Source: Streptomyces sp. SUK 48
GTDB lineage: Bacteria; Actinomycetota; Actinomycetes; Streptomycetales; Streptomycetaceae
DNA: 64,000 nt
NCBI RefSeq assembly: GCF_009650765.1
Contig: NZ_CP045740.1
Coordinates: 1,426,001-1,490,000, forward strand
Reading direction: 5' to 3'
Under the pieces are notes generated by a model. That model saw only the letters and a list, made by a program, of their open reading frames with translations. It was not told the origin of the DNA and did no database searches. Of this stretch, positions 1 to 10,217 are shown piece by piece (within the stretch, counting starts at the first letter, position 1; every line of letters starts with the position of its first letter). Made by a program: the position numbers and the translations under genes.

Positions 1-800
1 CCATCGAGGTGGACCCCCGCCTCGCGCACGACACCAGGGCGACCGTCGCCGAGGCGAAGCAGCTGTTCTGGCTGGTGAACCGCCCCAACGTGATGATCAA
101 GATCCCGGCGACGAAGGCGGGCCTGCCGGCGATCACCGAGGTCGTGGGGCTCGGCATCAGCGTCAATGTGACCCTGATCTTCTCCCTGGAGCGCTACCGC
201 GAGGTCATGGCCGCCTACCTGGCCGGCCTGGAGAAGGCCCGCGAGCGCGGCATCGACCTGTCGGGCATCCACTCCGTGGCGTCCTTCTTCGTCTCCCGGG
301 TGGACTCCGAGATCGACAAGCGGCTGACCGCGCTGGGCACCGACGAGGCCCTCGCGCTCAAGGGCCGCGCGGCCCTCGCCAACGCGCGACTGGCCTACGA
401 GGCGTACGAGGAGGTCTTCGCCTCGGACCGCTGGCCGGCGCTCGCCGGTGACAGGGCGAACAAGCAGCGTCCGCTGTGGGCGTCCACCGGTGTGAAGGAT
501 CCCGCGTACAAGGACACCCTGTATGTGGACGACCTCGTCGCGCCGGGCACGGTCAACACCATGCCGGAGGCCACCTTGAACGCCGTCGCCGACCACGGCG
601 GGATCACCGGCGACACGGTGACCGGCGGCTACGCGCAGGCCCGTGCCGACCTCGGCGCGATCGAGCGGCTCGGCATCTCGTACGACGAGGTCGTCCAGCA
701 GCTGGAGGACGAGGGCGTCGCCAAGTTCGAGACGGCCTGGCAGGACCTGCTGGACGCGGTGGCGAAGTCCCTGGAGAGCAAGGGAGTTGACGCGCGATGA
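1..800 (+). CDS. tal: Transaldolase, 5' end outside window
   Basis: Transaldolase transfers a dihydroxyacetone unit between sugar phosphates in the non-oxidative pentose phosphate pathway. The reading frame is open from base 3, so the true start lies upstream. The Schiff-base motif IKIPATKAG (encoded near base 100) and the following SVNVTLIFS strand are visible, and the C-terminal half is complete. The stop overlaps the zwf start by 4 bp (ATGA), so the two are translationally coupled as first genes of a pentose-phosphate operon. Only about 265 of roughly 370 expected residues are in the window. Confidence 0.96.
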   Translation, partial: IEVDPRLAHDTRATVAEAKQLFWLVNRPNVMIKIPATKAGLPAITEVVGLGISVNVTLIFSLERYREVMAAYLAGLEKARERGIDLSGIHSVASFFVSRVDSEIDKRLTALGTDEALALKGRAALANARLAYEAYEEVFASDRWPALAGDRANKQRPLWASTGVKDPAYKDTLYVDDLVAPGTVNTMPEATLNAVADHGGITGDTVTGGYAQARADLGAIERLGISYDEVVQQLEDEGVAKFETAWQDLLDAVAKSLESKGVDAR

Positions 801-2383
801 CCGAAAAAGCGAGCCCTGCCCCGGCGCCCGCGGAGGTGCGGGGGCCCGACATCCCGGCCGCCGACTGGGTGAACCCGCTGCGGGACACCCGGGACCGCCG
901 CCTCCCGCGCATCGCGGGTCCCTCGGGCCTGGTCATCTTCGGAGTGACCGGTGACCTGTCCCGCAAGAAGCTGATGCCGGCCGTGTACGACCTGGCCAAC
1001 CGCGGTCTGCTGCCGCCGGGCTTCTCCCTGGTGGGCTTCGCCCGCCGCGAGTGGGAGGACCAGGACTTCGCGCAGGTCGTCCACGACTCGGTGCGCGAGC
1101 ACTCGCGCACCCCGTTCCGCGAGGAGGTGTGGCAGCAGCTCGCCGAGGGCATGCGCTTCATCCCCGGCGACTTCGACGACGACACCGCGTTCAAGCAGCT
1201 CAAGGACGCCGTGGAGGAGCTGGACGCCTCCCGCGGCACCGGCGGCAACTTCGCGTTCTATCTCTCGGTGCCGCCGAAGTTCTTCCCGAAGGTCGTGCAG
1301 CAGCTGAAGAAGCACGGCCTGGCGAGCCCGCCCGAGGGCTCCTGGCGGCGCGCGGTCATCGAGAAGCCGTTCGGCCACGACCTGGCCAGCGCCCGTGAGC
1401 TGAACGCGCTGGTGCACGACGTGTTCGAGCCGGACCAGGTGTTCCGCATCGACCACTACCTGGGCAAGGAGACGGTCCAGAACATCCTGGCGCTGCGCTT
1501 CGCCAACCAGATGTACGAGCCGATCTGGAACCGCAGTTACGTCGACCACGTGCAGATCACGATGGCCGAGGACATCGGCATCGGCGGCCGGGCCGGCTAC
1601 TACGACGGCATCGGCGCCGCCCGTGACGTCATCCAGAACCACCTGCTCCAGCTGATGGCGCTCACCGCCATGGAGGAGCCCATCGCGTTCGACGCGGAGG
1701 CGCTGCTCACCGAGAAACTGAAGGTGCTCAAGTCGGTACGGCTCCCGGACGACCTGGGCGACCACACCGTGCGGGCGCAGTACGCGAGCGGCTGGCAGGG
1801 CGGCGAGAAGGTCGTCGGCTACGTCGAAGAGGACGGCATCGACCCCCAGTCGAAGACCGACACCTTCGCCGCGGTCAAGATCGGCATCGACAACCGGCGC
1901 TGGGCGGGCGTGCCGTTCTATCTGCGCACCGGCAAGCGGCTCGGCCGCCGGGTGACGGAGATCGCGGTGGTCTTCAAGCGGGCCCCGCACTCCCCGTTCG
2001 ACTCCACGGCGACGGAGGAGCTGGGCCAGAACGCGATCGTGATCCGCGTCCAGCCGGACGAGGGCATGACGGTCCGTTTCGGCTCCAAGGTGCCGGGCAC
2101 CTCGATGGAGATCCGGGACGTGTCCATGGACTTCGCCTACGGCGAGTCGTTCACGGAGTCCAGCCCGGAGGCGTACGAGCGGCTCATCCTGGACGTGCTC
2201 CTGGGCGACGCCAACCTGTTCCCGCGTCACCAGGAAGTGGAAGAGTCCTGGAAGATCCTCGACCCGATCGAGCAGTACTGGACGGCGCACGGCCGTCCGG
2301 CACAGTACGCGTCGGGCAGCTGGGGACCGCGGGAAGCCGACGAGATGCTCGCACGAGACGGACGGAGCTGGCGCAGGCCATGA
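797..2383 (+). CDS. zwf: Glucose-6-phosphate 1-dehydrogenase
   Basis: First oxidative step of the pentose phosphate pathway: glucose-6-phosphate to 6-phosphogluconolactone with NADP reduction. The 528-residue protein has the nucleotide-binding motif [11 protein letters not shown] (about residues 49-59) and the family signature RIDHYLGKE (217-225), whose Lys and His are catalytic. Length is normal for the family, with an N-terminal extension of about 40 residues that is usual in actinomycetes. The start overlaps tal and the stop overlaps opcA, each by 4 bp. Confidence 0.97.
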   Translation: MTEKASPAPAPAEVRGPDIPAADWVNPLRDTRDRRLPRIAGPSGLVIFGVTGDLSRKKLMPAVYDLANRGLLPPGFSLVGFARREWEDQDFAQVVHDSVREHSRTPFREEVWQQLAEGMRFIPGDFDDDTAFKQLKDAVEELDASRGTGGNFAFYLSVPPKFFPKVVQQLKKHGLASPPEGSWRRAVIEKPFGHDLASARELNALVHDVFEPDQVFRIDHYLGKETVQNILALRFANQMYEPIWNRSYVDHVQITMAEDIGIGGRAGYYDGIGAARDVIQNHLLQLMALTAMEEPIAFDAEALLTEKLKVLKSVRLPDDLGDHTVRAQYASGWQGGEKVVGYVEEDGIDPQSKTDTFAAVKIGIDNRRWAGVPFYLRTGKRLGRRVTEIAVVFKRAPHSPFDSTATEELGQNAIVIRVQPDEGMTVRFGSKVPGTSMEIRDVSMDFAYGESFTESSPEAYERLILDVLLGDANLFPRHQEVEESWKILDPIEQYWTAHGRPAQYASGSWGPREADEMLARDGRSWRRP

Positions 2384-3306
2384 AGATCGACCTGACCGAC
2401 ACCACGGCAAGCAAGATCAACAAGGCGCTGGTGCAGGGCCGCCGAGCGATCGGCACCCCGGCCGTGGGCATGGTCCTGACGATGGTCATCGTCACGGACG
2501 AGGAGAACGCCTACGACTCGCTGCGGGCCGCCGAGGAGGCGTCGCACGAGCACCCCTCGCGCACCCTGGTCGTCATCAAGCGGCACGCCCGCACCCTGCG
2601 CGACCGCACCCACTCGCGCCTGGACGCCGAGGTCCGGGTCGGCTCGGAGGCCGGCACCGGCGAGACGGTGGTGCTGCGCACCTACGGCGAGGTCTCCGAC
2701 CACGCCGACTCGGTGGTGCTGCCGCTGCTGCTGCCGGACGCCCCGGTCGTCGTGTGGTGGCCGGTGGACGCGCCCGACAACCCGTCCAAGGACCCGCTCG
2801 GCGCGCTCGCGCAGCGCCGGATCACCGATCTGTACGCGGTGGAGCGGCCGATGGAGGTCCTGGACGCCCGGGCCCGCCACTACGCGCCCGGCGACACCGA
2901 CCTCGCCTGGACCCGGCTGACGCTGTGGCGCTCGATGCTGGCCGCCGCGCTCGACCAGGCCCGGGCGAAGGTGACGTCGGCGGCCGTGGAGGCCGAGGCC
3001 GACAACCCCAGCGCCGAGCTGCTGGCCCGCTGGCTGGAGGCACGGCTCGGGGTGCGCGTGGACCGCGTGGTCACCGAGGGTCCGGTGGTCACCGCCGTAC
3101 GGCTGGGCACCCGCGACGGCGAGATCGTCGTGGACCGCCCCGAGGGCCCGCTGGCGACGCTCACCCTGCCGGGTCAGCCGCCGCGCACCCTCGCCCTGAA
3201 GGTCCGCCCCACCTCCGAACTCATCGCCGAGGAGCTGCGCCGCCTCGACGCCGACGAGATGTACGCCATCGCCCTGACCGGCGAGGCCGCCAAGGAGAAC
3301 GCCTGA
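2380..3306 (+). CDS. opcA: Glucose-6-phosphate dehydrogenase assembly protein OpcA
   Basis: OpcA is an actinobacterial/cyanobacterial partner needed for full activity of glucose-6-phosphate dehydrogenase. The 308-residue sequence begins with the typical [17 protein letters not shown] helix and contains [12 protein letters not shown] and the [14 protein letters not shown] segment characteristic of the family. It follows zwf directly with a 4-bp overlap, the usual arrangement. No 6-phosphogluconolactonase gene follows; pgi occupies that slot. Confidence 0.95.
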   Translation: MKIDLTDTTASKINKALVQGRRAIGTPAVGMVLTMVIVTDEENAYDSLRAAEEASHEHPSRTLVVIKRHARTLRDRTHSRLDAEVRVGSEAGTGETVVLRTYGEVSDHADSVVLPLLLPDAPVVVWWPVDAPDNPSKDPLGALAQRRITDLYAVERPMEVLDARARHYAPGDTDLAWTRLTLWRSMLAAALDQARAKVTSAAVEAEADNPSAELLARWLEARLGVRVDRVVTEGPVVTAVRLGTRDGEIVVDRPEGPLATLTLPGQPPRTLALKVRPTSELIAEELRRLDADEMYAIALTGEAAKENA

Positions 3307-3307
3307 G

Positions 3308-4966
3308 ATGGCCGACGCCCCCTATCCCCACCTCACCCACCGGCCCGAGTGGACGGCGCTCGCCGACCACCGCGCCGAGAGGCCACTGCACCTGCGCGAG
3401 CTGTTCGCGTCGGACCCGGGCCGCGCCGAGCGGTACGTGGTCCGGGTCGGTGACCTGCACATCGACTACAGCAAGCAGCTGATCACGGACGAGACCCTGG
3501 CCCTGCTCCAGGAACTCGCCACCGCCACCGACGTGTTCGGGCTGCGGGACGCCATGTTCCATGGCGAGAAGATCAACATCACCGAGGACCGGGCGGTGCT
3601 GCACACCGCGCTGCGCGCGCCCCGGGACGCGGTCATCGAGGTCGACGGCGAGAACGTGGTGCCCCAGGTGCACGCCGTCCTCGACAAGATGGCCGGCTTC
3701 GCCGGCCGGGTGCGCTCCGGCGCCTGGACGGGCCATACGGGCAGGCGGATCCGCAATGTCGTCAACATCGGCATCGGCGGCTCCGACCTCGGCCCCGCGA
3801 TGGCGTACGAGGCGCTGCGCGCCTTCGCCGACCGGGACCTGACCGTCCGCTTCGTCTCGAACGTGGACGGCGCCGACCTGCACGAGGCCACCCGCGATCT
3901 CGACCCGGCCGAGACGCTGTTCATCGTGGCGTCCAAGACGTTCACGACGATCGAGACGATCACCAACGCGACGTCCGCGCGTTCGTGGCTGCTCGAAGCG
4001 TTCGACGGGGACGACAAGGCCGTCGCGAAGCATTTCGTGGCGCTGTCGACCAACGCGGAGAAGGTCACCGAGTTCGGTATCGACCCGGACAACATGTTCG
4101 AGTTCTGGGACTGGGTCGGGGGCCGTTACTCGTACGACTCCGCGATCGGCCTCTCCCTGATGATCGCCATCGGGCCGGACCGCTTCCGGGAGATGCTGGA
4201 CGGCTTCCACCTGGTCGACGAGCACTTCCGCACCGCGCCCGCCGAGGCCAACGCCCCGCTGCTGCTGGGCCTGCTGGGCATCTGGTACGGCAACTTCCAC
4301 GACGCCCAGTCGCACGCCGTACTGCCCTACAGCCACTACCTGTCCAGGTTCACCGCCTACCTCCAGCAACTGGACATGGAGTCCAACGGCAAGTCCGTGG
4401 ACCGCCAGGGACGCCGGGCGGAGTGGCAGACGGGTCCCGTGGTGTGGGGCACGCCGGGCACCAACGGGCAGCACGCGTACTACCAGTTGATCCACCAGGG
4501 CACCAAGCTGATCCCCGCCGACTTCATCGGCTTCGCCCGCCCCATCGGCGAGCTGAGCGGTGAACTCAAGGCGCAGCACGACCTGCTGATGGCGAACTTC
4601 TTCGCCCAGACGCAGGCGCTGGCGTTCGGCAAGAGCGCCGAGGAGGTCCGCGCGGAGGGCGTGCCCGAGGAGCAGGTGGCGCACCGCACCTTCCGCGGCG
4701 ACCACCCGACCACGACGATCCTCGCCGCCGAGCTGACCCCGTCCGTGCTGGGCCAGCTGATCGCGCTGTACGAGCACAAGGTGTTCGTCCAGGGCGCGGT
4801 GTGGGACATCGACTCCTTCGACCAGTGGGGCGTGGAGCTGGGCAAGGTCCTCGCCAAACGCGTCGAACCCGCCCTCACCGAAGGCGCGGACGTCCCCGGC
4901 CTCGACCCCTCCACCACGGCGCTGGTCGCCACGTACCGCACTCTCAAGAACGCATCGGAGAACTGA
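3308..4966 (+). CDS. pgi: Glucose-6-phosphate isomerase
   Basis: Interconverts glucose-6-phosphate and fructose-6-phosphate, returning pentose-pathway products to glucose-6-phosphate. The 552-residue protein contains the GIGGSDLGP phosphate-binding motif, SKTFTT, the PYSHYLSRF region and the [17 protein letters not shown] signature. It starts one base after the opcA stop and is followed after 2 bp by gnd, so it is an operon member. This is often the second pgi copy in Streptomyces genomes, which I cannot check here. Confidence 0.97.
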   Translation: MADAPYPHLTHRPEWTALADHRAERPLHLRELFASDPGRAERYVVRVGDLHIDYSKQLITDETLALLQELATATDVFGLRDAMFHGEKINITEDRAVLHTALRAPRDAVIEVDGENVVPQVHAVLDKMAGFAGRVRSGAWTGHTGRRIRNVVNIGIGGSDLGPAMAYEALRAFADRDLTVRFVSNVDGADLHEATRDLDPAETLFIVASKTFTTIETITNATSARSWLLEAFDGDDKAVAKHFVALSTNAEKVTEFGIDPDNMFEFWDWVGGRYSYDSAIGLSLMIAIGPDRFREMLDGFHLVDEHFRTAPAEANAPLLLGLLGIWYGNFHDAQSHAVLPYSHYLSRFTAYLQQLDMESNGKSVDRQGRRAEWQTGPVVWGTPGTNGQHAYYQLIHQGTKLIPADFIGFARPIGELSGELKAQHDLLMANFFAQTQALAFGKSAEEVRAEGVPEEQVAHRTFRGDHPTTTILAAELTPSVLGQLIALYEHKVFVQGAVWDIDSFDQWGVELGKVLAKRVEPALTEGADVPGLDPSTTALVATYRTLKNASEN

Positions 4967-4968
4967 TC

Positions 4969-5847
4969 ATGCAGCTCGGTCTCATCGGTCTCGGCAAGAT
5001 GGGCGGCAACATGCGCGAGCGCATCCGCCGCGCCGGCCACACCGTCATCGGCTACGACCGCAACCCCGAGGTCTCCGACGTCAAGAGCCTCGCCGAACTG
5101 GTCGAGAAGCTGGACGCGCCCCGCCATGTGTGGGTGATGGTCCCGGCCGGCACGGCCACCCAGGCCGTCGTGGACGAGCTGGGCGACCTGCTGGAGCCCG
5201 GCGACACGGTCATCGACGGCGGCAACTCCCGCTGGACGGACGACGAGAAGCACGCCGCCGCGCTCACCATCAAGGGCATCGGCTTCGTGGACGCGGGCGT
5301 CTCCGGCGGTGTGTGGGGCCTCCAGAACGGCTACGCGCTCATGGTCGGCGGCGAGAAGGAGAACGTGGACCAGCTCCAGCCGATCTTCGACGCGCTCAAG
5401 CCGGACGGCCCGTACGGCTATGTGCACGCGGGCCGGGTCGGCGCCGGGCACTTCTCCAAGATGGTCCACAACGGCATCGAGTACGCCATGATGCAGGCGT
5501 ACGCCGAGGGCTGGGAGCTGCTGGAGAAGGTGCACTCCGTGGAGAACGTCCGCGAGGTGTTCCGCTCCTGGCAGGAGGGCACGGTCATCCGCTCCTGGCT
5601 GCTCGACCTCGCGGTCAACGCGCTGGACGACGACGAGCACCTGGAGAAGCTGCGCGGCTTCGCGGAGGACTCCGGCGAGGGCCGCTGGACCGTCGAGGCG
5701 GCCATCGACAACGCGGTGCCGCTGCCGGCGATCACCGCCTCGCTGTTCGCCCGGTTCGCCTCCCGGCAGGACGACTCGCCGCAGATGAAGATGATCGCCG
5801 CGCTGCGCAACCAGTTCGGCGGCCACGCGGTCGAGAAGAAGGGCTGA
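4969..5847 (+). CDS. gnd: Decarboxylating 6-phosphogluconate dehydrogenase, short form
   Basis: Oxidatively decarboxylates 6-phosphogluconate to ribulose-5-phosphate. I chose the ATG at 4969, 2 bp after the pgi stop, because the Rossmann motif GLIGLGKMG begins immediately after it; the frame is open upstream but overlaps pgi. The 292-residue length and the segment SGGVWGLQNGYALMVGG fit the short YqeC/GndA-like class rather than the 470-residue form. The His and Lys of the catalytic helix are visible in GHFSKMVHNGIEY. Confidence 0.95.
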   Translation: MQLGLIGLGKMGGNMRERIRRAGHTVIGYDRNPEVSDVKSLAELVEKLDAPRHVWVMVPAGTATQAVVDELGDLLEPGDTVIDGGNSRWTDDEKHAAALTIKGIGFVDAGVSGGVWGLQNGYALMVGGEKENVDQLQPIFDALKPDGPYGYVHAGRVGAGHFSKMVHNGIEYAMMQAYAEGWELLEKVHSVENVREVFRSWQEGTVIRSWLLDLAVNALDDDEHLEKLRGFAEDSGEGRWTVEAAIDNAVPLPAITASLFARFASRQDDSPQMKMIAALRNQFGGHAVEKKG

Positions 5848-5849
5848 CC

Positions 5850-6443
5850 GTGGCGGACCTTCTGCTGGTCCGCCACGGGGAGACGGAGTGGAGCAGGTCG
5901 GGGCAGCACACCAGCTACACCGACCTGCCCCTCACCGACCGCGGCGAGGAACAGGCCAAGTCCCTCGCCCCGCTCCTGTCCGGACGGACCCACGCCCTCG
6001 TGCTCAGCAGCCCGCTCGGCCGCGCCCTGCGCACCGCCGAACTCGCGGGCCTGTCCGGGGTCGAGCCCGAACCCGCGCTGCACGAATGGGACTACGGCGG
6101 CTACGAGGGCATCACCACCGCCGAGATCCATCGCACCCGCCCCGGCTGGGACCTGTGGACCGACGGGGTGGCGCCGGGGCCCGAGGGGCATCCGGGCGAG
6201 ACGCCGGCCGAGGTCGGCGCCCGCGCCGACCGGGTGCTGGCCCGGGTGGCCGACGCGCTCGCCGCGGACGGCCCCGATGTGGTGCTCGTCGCCCACGGCC
6301 ACTTCCTGCGGGTTCTGACGGCCCGCCGGCTGGGCCTCGCGCCCGCGCAGGGCCGGCTGTTCCAGCTGGCCACCGGCACCGTCGGCCGGCTGTCCACCGA
6401 GCACGGGTATCCGGTGATCGCCGAGTGGAACCGGCGCCCGTAG
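5850..6443 (+). CDS. Histidine phosphatase family protein
   Basis: Phosphoglycerate-mutase-like phosphatase of 197 residues. The catalytic LLVRHGETEWS motif lies at the N-terminus and the second catalytic His in VLVAHGHFLRVL. The start is GTG at 5850, 2 bp after the gnd stop; an open frame upstream is the shadow of gnd. Its position as last gene of the pentose-phosphate operon suggests action on a sugar phosphate, but the substrate cannot be read from sequence. A strong hairpin follows the gene at 6471. Confidence 0.9.
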   Translation: MADLLLVRHGETEWSRSGQHTSYTDLPLTDRGEEQAKSLAPLLSGRTHALVLSSPLGRALRTAELAGLSGVEPEPALHEWDYGGYEGITTAEIHRTRPGWDLWTDGVAPGPEGHPGETPAEVGARADRVLARVADALAADGPDVVLVAHGHFLRVLTARRLGLAPAQGRLFQLATGTVGRLSTEHGYPVIAEWNRRP

Positions 6444-6470
6444 CGGACCGCCGCCCGCGGCACCCTTGAT

Positions 6471-6507
6471 CCGTGGCCCGGGGCACCTCGTGTGCTCCGG
6501 GCCACGG
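6471..6507. terminator. Hairpin terminator after the pentose-phosphate operon
   Basis: GC-rich inverted repeat with arms CCGTGGCCCGG and CCGGGCCACGG, plus inner pairs around a short loop. It lies 27 bp after the last operon gene and before a TetR gene. There is no U-tract, as is usual for Streptomyces terminators. Confidence 0.75.
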
Positions 6508-6535
6508 TCATATCCGCACTGTCATGTTCGCGTCC

Positions 6536-6541
6536 TAGAAT
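6536..6541 (+). promoter_or_regulatory. Candidate -10 element for the TetR gene
   Basis: TAGAAT lies about 54 bp before the ATG of the TetR gene and matches the Streptomyces housekeeping -10 consensus. No good -35 box is seen 16-18 bp upstream, so this is only a candidate. Confidence 0.35.
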
Positions 6542-6594
6542 CGACGGCACCGAGCACGCCACCGCGACGGCCCGAGGCCCGAAGGAACCACCCG

Positions 6595-7269
6595 ATGACC
6601 AGCGTCGACGAACCGGTACGACCCGACGGGCGGGTGCGCGAGGCCGCCCGCACCAAGGCCGAGATCCTCGACATGGCCACCCGGGAGTTCGCGCGGGCCG
6701 GTTACGAGGGCGCCCGCGTGGAGGAGATAGCCGCCCGCACCCGCACCACCAAGCGGATGATCTACTACCACTTCGGCGGCAAGGAGCAGCTGTTCACGGC
6801 CGTCCTCGAACGGGCCTACGACGCGCTGCGCGAGGCCGAGCGGCGCCTCGACGTCGCCCGTCTGGACCCGGTCGCGGCGATCCGGCGACTGGCCGAGCTG
6901 ATCTTCGACCACCATGAGCGGCACCCCGACTACATCCGCCTGCTGAACATCGAGAACCTCCCGTGCGCCGGGGACGCCACGCCCTCGGGGCGGCTCGCCG
7001 CGATCGGTTCCCCGGCGCTGGACGTGCTGCGGGAGATCCTCGCCGACGGGCGGGCGTCGGGGGTGTTCCGGGCGGACGTGGACGCGGTCGACCTGCACGC
7101 GGTGATCAGCTCGTTCTGCTTCTTCCGCGCCGTCAACCGGCGGGCGTTCGGCGCCCTGTTCGGCCGCGACCTGGTGGACCCGGACCGGCGGGAGCACTAC
7201 CGGGTGATGCTCGGGGACATGGTGGTCGCGTACCTCACGCCGGAGCGGGCGGGCGCGGCGGGCCGCTGA
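6595..7269 (+). CDS. TetR/AcrR family transcriptional regulator
   Basis: A 224-residue one-component repressor. The N-terminal helix-turn-helix spans about residues 20-65 (AREFARAGYEGARVEEIAA, then the recognition helix ending MIYYHFGGKEQLF). The C-terminal ligand/dimer domain contains HPDYIRLLNIENL, typical of the TetR_C type often linked to aromatic or fatty-acid catabolism. The ATG at 6595 is chosen because it follows GAAGGAAC at about 10 bp; upstream in-frame codons run into the terminator. Its target is not evident: the downstream gene is on the other strand. Confidence 0.88.
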   Translation: MTSVDEPVRPDGRVREAARTKAEILDMATREFARAGYEGARVEEIAARTRTTKRMIYYHFGGKEQLFTAVLERAYDALREAERRLDVARLDPVAAIRRLAELIFDHHERHPDYIRLLNIENLPCAGDATPSGRLAAIGSPALDVLREILADGRASGVFRADVDAVDLHAVISSFCFFRAVNRRAFGALFGRDLVDPDRREHYRVMLGDMVVAYLTPERAGAAGR

Positions 7270-7311
7270 TGCCCGGCCCCTTTCACGCGGGCCGCCGGCG
7301 CCCGGCCCCTT

Positions 7312-7908
7312 TCACACGGGCGGGGTGACCGCCGCGTCGAGCAGCGGGCCCAGTTCGCGCACCACCGTCGTCAGGGGCCGTACGTCCTTCTCGGCCCGTG
7401 CCATCAGGATCGCGCCCTCCAGGGTGCTGATCATCAGCGTGGCCAGGGCCGCGGACCGGCCGGCGGGCACGCCCAGGGCGGTGAGGGCCTCGGCGAGCGG
7501 GGTCCGCCAGGCGGTGAACGCGGCGGCGACGGCGGCGCGGGTCGCCTCGTCACAGGCGGCGCGGTCGACTGTGGCCGCGGCGACCGGGCAGCCCGCGCCG
7601 AAGCCGTCCCGCTCGTACTCCTCGGTCCACTGCGCGGCCATCGCCGCGAACAGCGCGCTCGGCACCGGTTCGGCCAGCCGCTCGACGAAGCGTCCGATCC
7701 GGTTGCCCGCGTACCGTCCGGCCCAGGCGACGGCCTCGCCGACCAGCTGTTCCTTGCCGCCCGGGAAATAGTGCTGGAGGGAGCCGCGCGGGGCCCCGGC
7801 GTGCGCGGCGACGTCGCGCATGCCGGTCGCGTTCACCCCGTCGCGCCGAATGAGCTGGGCCGCGCTGAACACCATCCGCTCGCGCGGGCCGCGCTGCCGC
7901 TCGCCCAT
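7312..7908 (-). CDS. TetR family regulator, LmrA/YxaF type
   Basis: A 198-residue repressor with N-terminal HTH (about 12-60, motif [26 protein letters not shown]). The C-terminal domain resembles the LmrA/YxaF subgroup, including a conserved Cys ([14 protein letters not shown]). It is transcribed divergently from the NAD-binding reductase at 8018. Two matching palindromes in the 109-bp gap (7946-7961 and 7973-7988) are its likely operators, which would make it an autorepressor that also controls the reductase. Confidence 0.9.
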   Translation of the reverse strand: MGERQRGPRERMVFSAAQLIRRDGVNATGMRDVAAHAGAPRGSLQHYFPGGKEQLVGEAVAWAGRYAGNRIGRFVERLAEPVPSALFAAMAAQWTEEYERDGFGAGCPVAAATVDRAACDEATRAAVAAAFTAWRTPLAEALTALGVPAGRSAALATLMISTLEGAILMARAEKDVRPLTTVVRELGPLLDAAVTPPV

Positions 7909-7945
7909 GTCCTGCCTCCGTCTCTCACCCTCGGGACCACCACTC

Positions 7946-7988
7946 TATGACCGCCGTCATAACGTTCGCTACTATGACCGCTGTCATC
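7946..7988. promoter_or_regulatory. Twin palindromic operators between TetR gene and reductase
   Basis: TATGAC-CGCC-GTCATA at 7946-7961 is a perfect 6-bp-arm palindrome. TATGAC-CGCT-GTCATC at 7973-7988 is a near copy with 5-bp perfect arms. Their centres are 27 bp apart, between two divergent genes, as expected for TetR dimers. Confidence 0.7.
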
Positions 7989-8017
7989 ATCGGTCCGTGG
8001 GACGGAGGGCGGCCAGC

Positions 8018-8896
8018 GTGCGCGTCGGATTCATCGGTCTCGGAGTGATGGGCGGCCCCATGGCCCTGCGCCTGGCGGCCGCCGGCACTCCCCTGGTGGT
8101 GTGGAACCGCACCCCGCACCGCGCCGAGCCGCTGCGCGCCGCCGGTGCCGAGGTCGCCCAGGACGCCGCCGGGGTGTTCGCGCGGGCCGAGGTGGTGCTG
8201 CTGATGCTCGCCGACGAGCCGGCCCTCGACACGGTCCTCGGGCGCGGCACCCCGGAGCTGGCCGCGCGGGTCGCGGGGCGGACCGTCGTCCACATGGGCA
8301 CCACCTCGCCCGCGTACTCGGCCGCCCTGGAGGCCGACATCCGCGCCGCCGGCGGCCGCTACGTCGAGGCGCCGGTGTCCGGGTCCCGGGTGCCCGCGGA
8401 GGCGGGGCAGCTGGTGGCGCTGCTCGCGGGCGAGCAGGACGCGGTGGACACCGTACGGCCGCTGCTCGCGCCGATGTGCCGGCAGACGTTCGAGTGCGGT
8501 GCGGCGCCCGGCGCGCTGCTGATGAAACTCTCGGTCAACCTGTTCCTGATCACCCTGGTGACCGGGCTGACCGAGGCGTTCCACTTCGCCGAACGGCAGG
8601 GCCTGGACCCCCGGTTGTTCCTGGACGTCCTCGACGCGGGCCCGATGGCCAGCCCGGTCTCCCGGATGAAGGCGCCGAAGCTGCGCGAGCGGGACTTCGC
8701 GGTGCAGGCCGCCGCGCTGGACGTCCTGAAGAACAACCGCCTCGTCGCGGAGGCCGCCCGCGAGGCCCGCCTGGCGTCCCCGCTGCTCGACGTCTGCCAC
8801 GCCCTCTTCGAGGAGACGGTGGAGCTGGGGCACGGCGCCGAGGACATGGTCGCCGTACTGCGGGCGATCGAGGCGCGGACGCGGAGCGCGGCGTAG
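8018..8896 (+). CDS. NAD(P)-dependent reductase, 3-hydroxyisobutyrate dehydrogenase-like
   Basis: A 292-residue beta-hydroxyacid dehydrogenase family member. It begins with [15 protein letters not shown], the Rossmann glycine motif. The family substrate motif follows as [16 protein letters not shown], and the catalytic Lys lies in the helix after [11 protein letters not shown]. The GTG at 8018 is chosen because GACGGAGGGC precedes it and the Rossmann strand starts at once. It reduces or oxidises a small beta-hydroxy acid or imine; the substrate is unknown. It is probably regulated by the divergent TetR gene. Confidence 0.9.
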   Translation: MRVGFIGLGVMGGPMALRLAAAGTPLVVWNRTPHRAEPLRAAGAEVAQDAAGVFARAEVVLLMLADEPALDTVLGRGTPELAARVAGRTVVHMGTTSPAYSAALEADIRAAGGRYVEAPVSGSRVPAEAGQLVALLAGEQDAVDTVRPLLAPMCRQTFECGAAPGALLMKLSVNLFLITLVTGLTEAFHFAERQGLDPRLFLDVLDAGPMASPVSRMKAPKLRERDFAVQAAALDVLKNNRLVAEAAREARLASPLLDVCHALFEETVELGHGAEDMVAVLRAIEARTRSAA

Positions 8897-8908
8897 GTGG
8901 TGTCCGGG

Positions 8909-9346
8909 TCAGCGCTTGGGGATGCCGTACACCCGGGCGACATGCAGCCGGACGACGAGCCGGCGGTCGCGGACCATCGCGGCGCGGTACTCGTCCCAGT
9001 CCGGATGCTCGCCGAGCACCGCGCGGTAGAGCCGGATCAGCTCCTCCACGGTCTCGTCGTGGGGATCCGCGGCGACCGGTGACAGCTCGGCCATGCCCTC
9101 GGCGACGGTGTACGCCCAGCGGTCGTCGCTGGTGACGTGGTACGAGGCGCGGGGGTCGCGGCGCAGATTGCGGGTCTTGGCGCGGTCGTCGGTGACGGAG
9201 ATCCGGATGATCCGCTCGTCCGGGTCGTAGGCGTGGCTGACGTTGGACAGCTGCGGCCGGCCGTCGCGGCGGAGGGTGACCAGCACGCCGCCGTGTCCTG
9301 CGGAGAGCAGCGGGAGGAGCGCGTCCTGCGTGGAGTCCTGAGTCAT
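8909..9346 (-). CDS. PPOX-class F420/FMN-dependent oxidoreductase
   Basis: A 145-residue split-barrel protein of the pyridoxamine-5'-phosphate oxidase-like family. The first strands read GVLVTLRRDGRPQLSNVSHAY, followed by ISVTDDRAKTRNLRRDPRA, the phosphate-binding segment typical of the F420-dependent subgroup. The ATG at 9346 is taken as start since upstream residues look non-conserved. It is convergent with the reductase at 8018. The cofactor could be F420 or FMN; the substrate is unknown. Confidence 0.85.
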   Translation of the reverse strand: MTQDSTQDALLPLLSAGHGGVLVTLRRDGRPQLSNVSHAYDPDERIIRISVTDDRAKTRNLRRDPRASYHVTSDDRWAYTVAEGMAELSPVAADPHDETVEELIRLYRAVLGEHPDWDEYRAAMVRDRRLVVRLHVARVYGIPKR

Positions 9347-9459
9347 GCAGAGATCAACCGCGGGGGGCAGGGGCCGCATTCCCGTCGGCGTGCGAGGGAC
9401 ATATGCTCCTGGCGGGTGGCGGGCGCCGCCCCGGGCGGACCGGCCGAAGGGGCGCGCAC

Positions 9460-10122
9460 ATGGGGGACATATCGGCCGAACGGCGTCGCATCCTTCAGTC
9501 GCCGCCGCCCGAACTCGTCGCGCAGGCGGCCGCGAATCCGGGCGGATCGGTCGCGGTGATCGACCCCGAACTCATCGCCGACCCCGACGGCTACGTCCCG
9601 GGCGAAGCCGTCCAGGGCGTCTGGCGGGTCGGCGCGGACGGGAAGCTGACCGGGGAGTTCGTGCCCAATCCGCGCTACGGGCCGCCCAAGGACGACTTCG
9701 CGAGGCTCACGGAGTCCCGGCACTGGCTGGACTGGCTCGGCGAGCAGCCCGCCGACGCGGTGCGCGAGTCCATCGCGGGAATCCTGGACGAACAGGTCCC
9801 CGGCGCGGTGCTGGAGTGGGTCAAGATCCTCGACGCCCCGCGCTACCTCACCGGAGGCCGCCGCCGGCCGGGCGACGCGGACCGCATGCTCGTGACCCGG
9901 GCCGCCATCGCCCTGTCCTTCGCGCTCTCCGTGACCAGCCCCGGGGGTCGGCGGGAGATCCTGCTGGGCGTGTTCTCCTGGGTCGCCGTCGGGCTCGACC
10001 GGCCCGGTGAGCGCAAGGACCGGGTCTGGTTCGACCTGGGGGCCGGACTGGACCGGGCCGAGGCGGACCTGCGCGAACGGATCTACCTCGTCGGCCGGGC
10101 CCCGGAGTCCGGCACCCCCTGA
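9460..10122 (+). CDS. Conserved hypothetical protein
   Basis: A 220-residue soluble protein with no motif I recognise. It starts with MGDISAERRR, is rich in Pro/Gly loops (VIDPELIADPDGYVPGEAVQGVWRV) and contains a hydrophobic helix around RAAIALSFALSV. No signal peptide or membrane segment is seen. The ATG at 9460 is chosen as the first start after GAAGGGGCG. It is followed by a strong hairpin shared with the convergent ycnI-like gene. Confidence 0.7.
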   Translation: MGDISAERRRILQSPPPELVAQAAANPGGSVAVIDPELIADPDGYVPGEAVQGVWRVGADGKLTGEFVPNPRYGPPKDDFARLTESRHWLDWLGEQPADAVRESIAGILDEQVPGAVLEWVKILDAPRYLTGGRRRPGDADRMLVTRAAIALSFALSVTSPGGRREILLGVFSWVAVGLDRPGERKDRVWFDLGAGLDRAEADLRERIYLVGRAPESGTP

Positions 10123-10135
10123 CCGCGCTTTCGCG

Positions 10136-10174
10136 CACCGGTGGGCCGCGCGTGGTGCGCGGGGCCCACCGGTG
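10136..10174. terminator. Bidirectional hairpin terminator
   Basis: Inverted repeat with arms CACCGGTGGGCC and GGCCCACCGGTG, extended by CGCGC/GCGCG. It lies between two convergent genes, 13 bp after one stop and 30 bp before the other. Confidence 0.75.
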
Positions 10175-10217
10175 ACCGTCGCTACGACCGTGTCGTGACC
10201 GTCGCTACGACCGTGTC
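10172..10217. repeat. Two tandem copies of a 23-bp unit
   Basis: Two identical 23-bp units (each starting GTGACCGTCGCTACGACC) lie head to tail at 10172-10194 and 10195-10217. The second copy encodes the last residues of the ycnI-like protein, so the duplication touches its C-terminus. Confidence 0.85.

Noticed and set aside
629..2410. Long minus-strand frame opposite zwf
   Set aside because: Shadow of zwf caused by high third-position GC; no recognisable motif.
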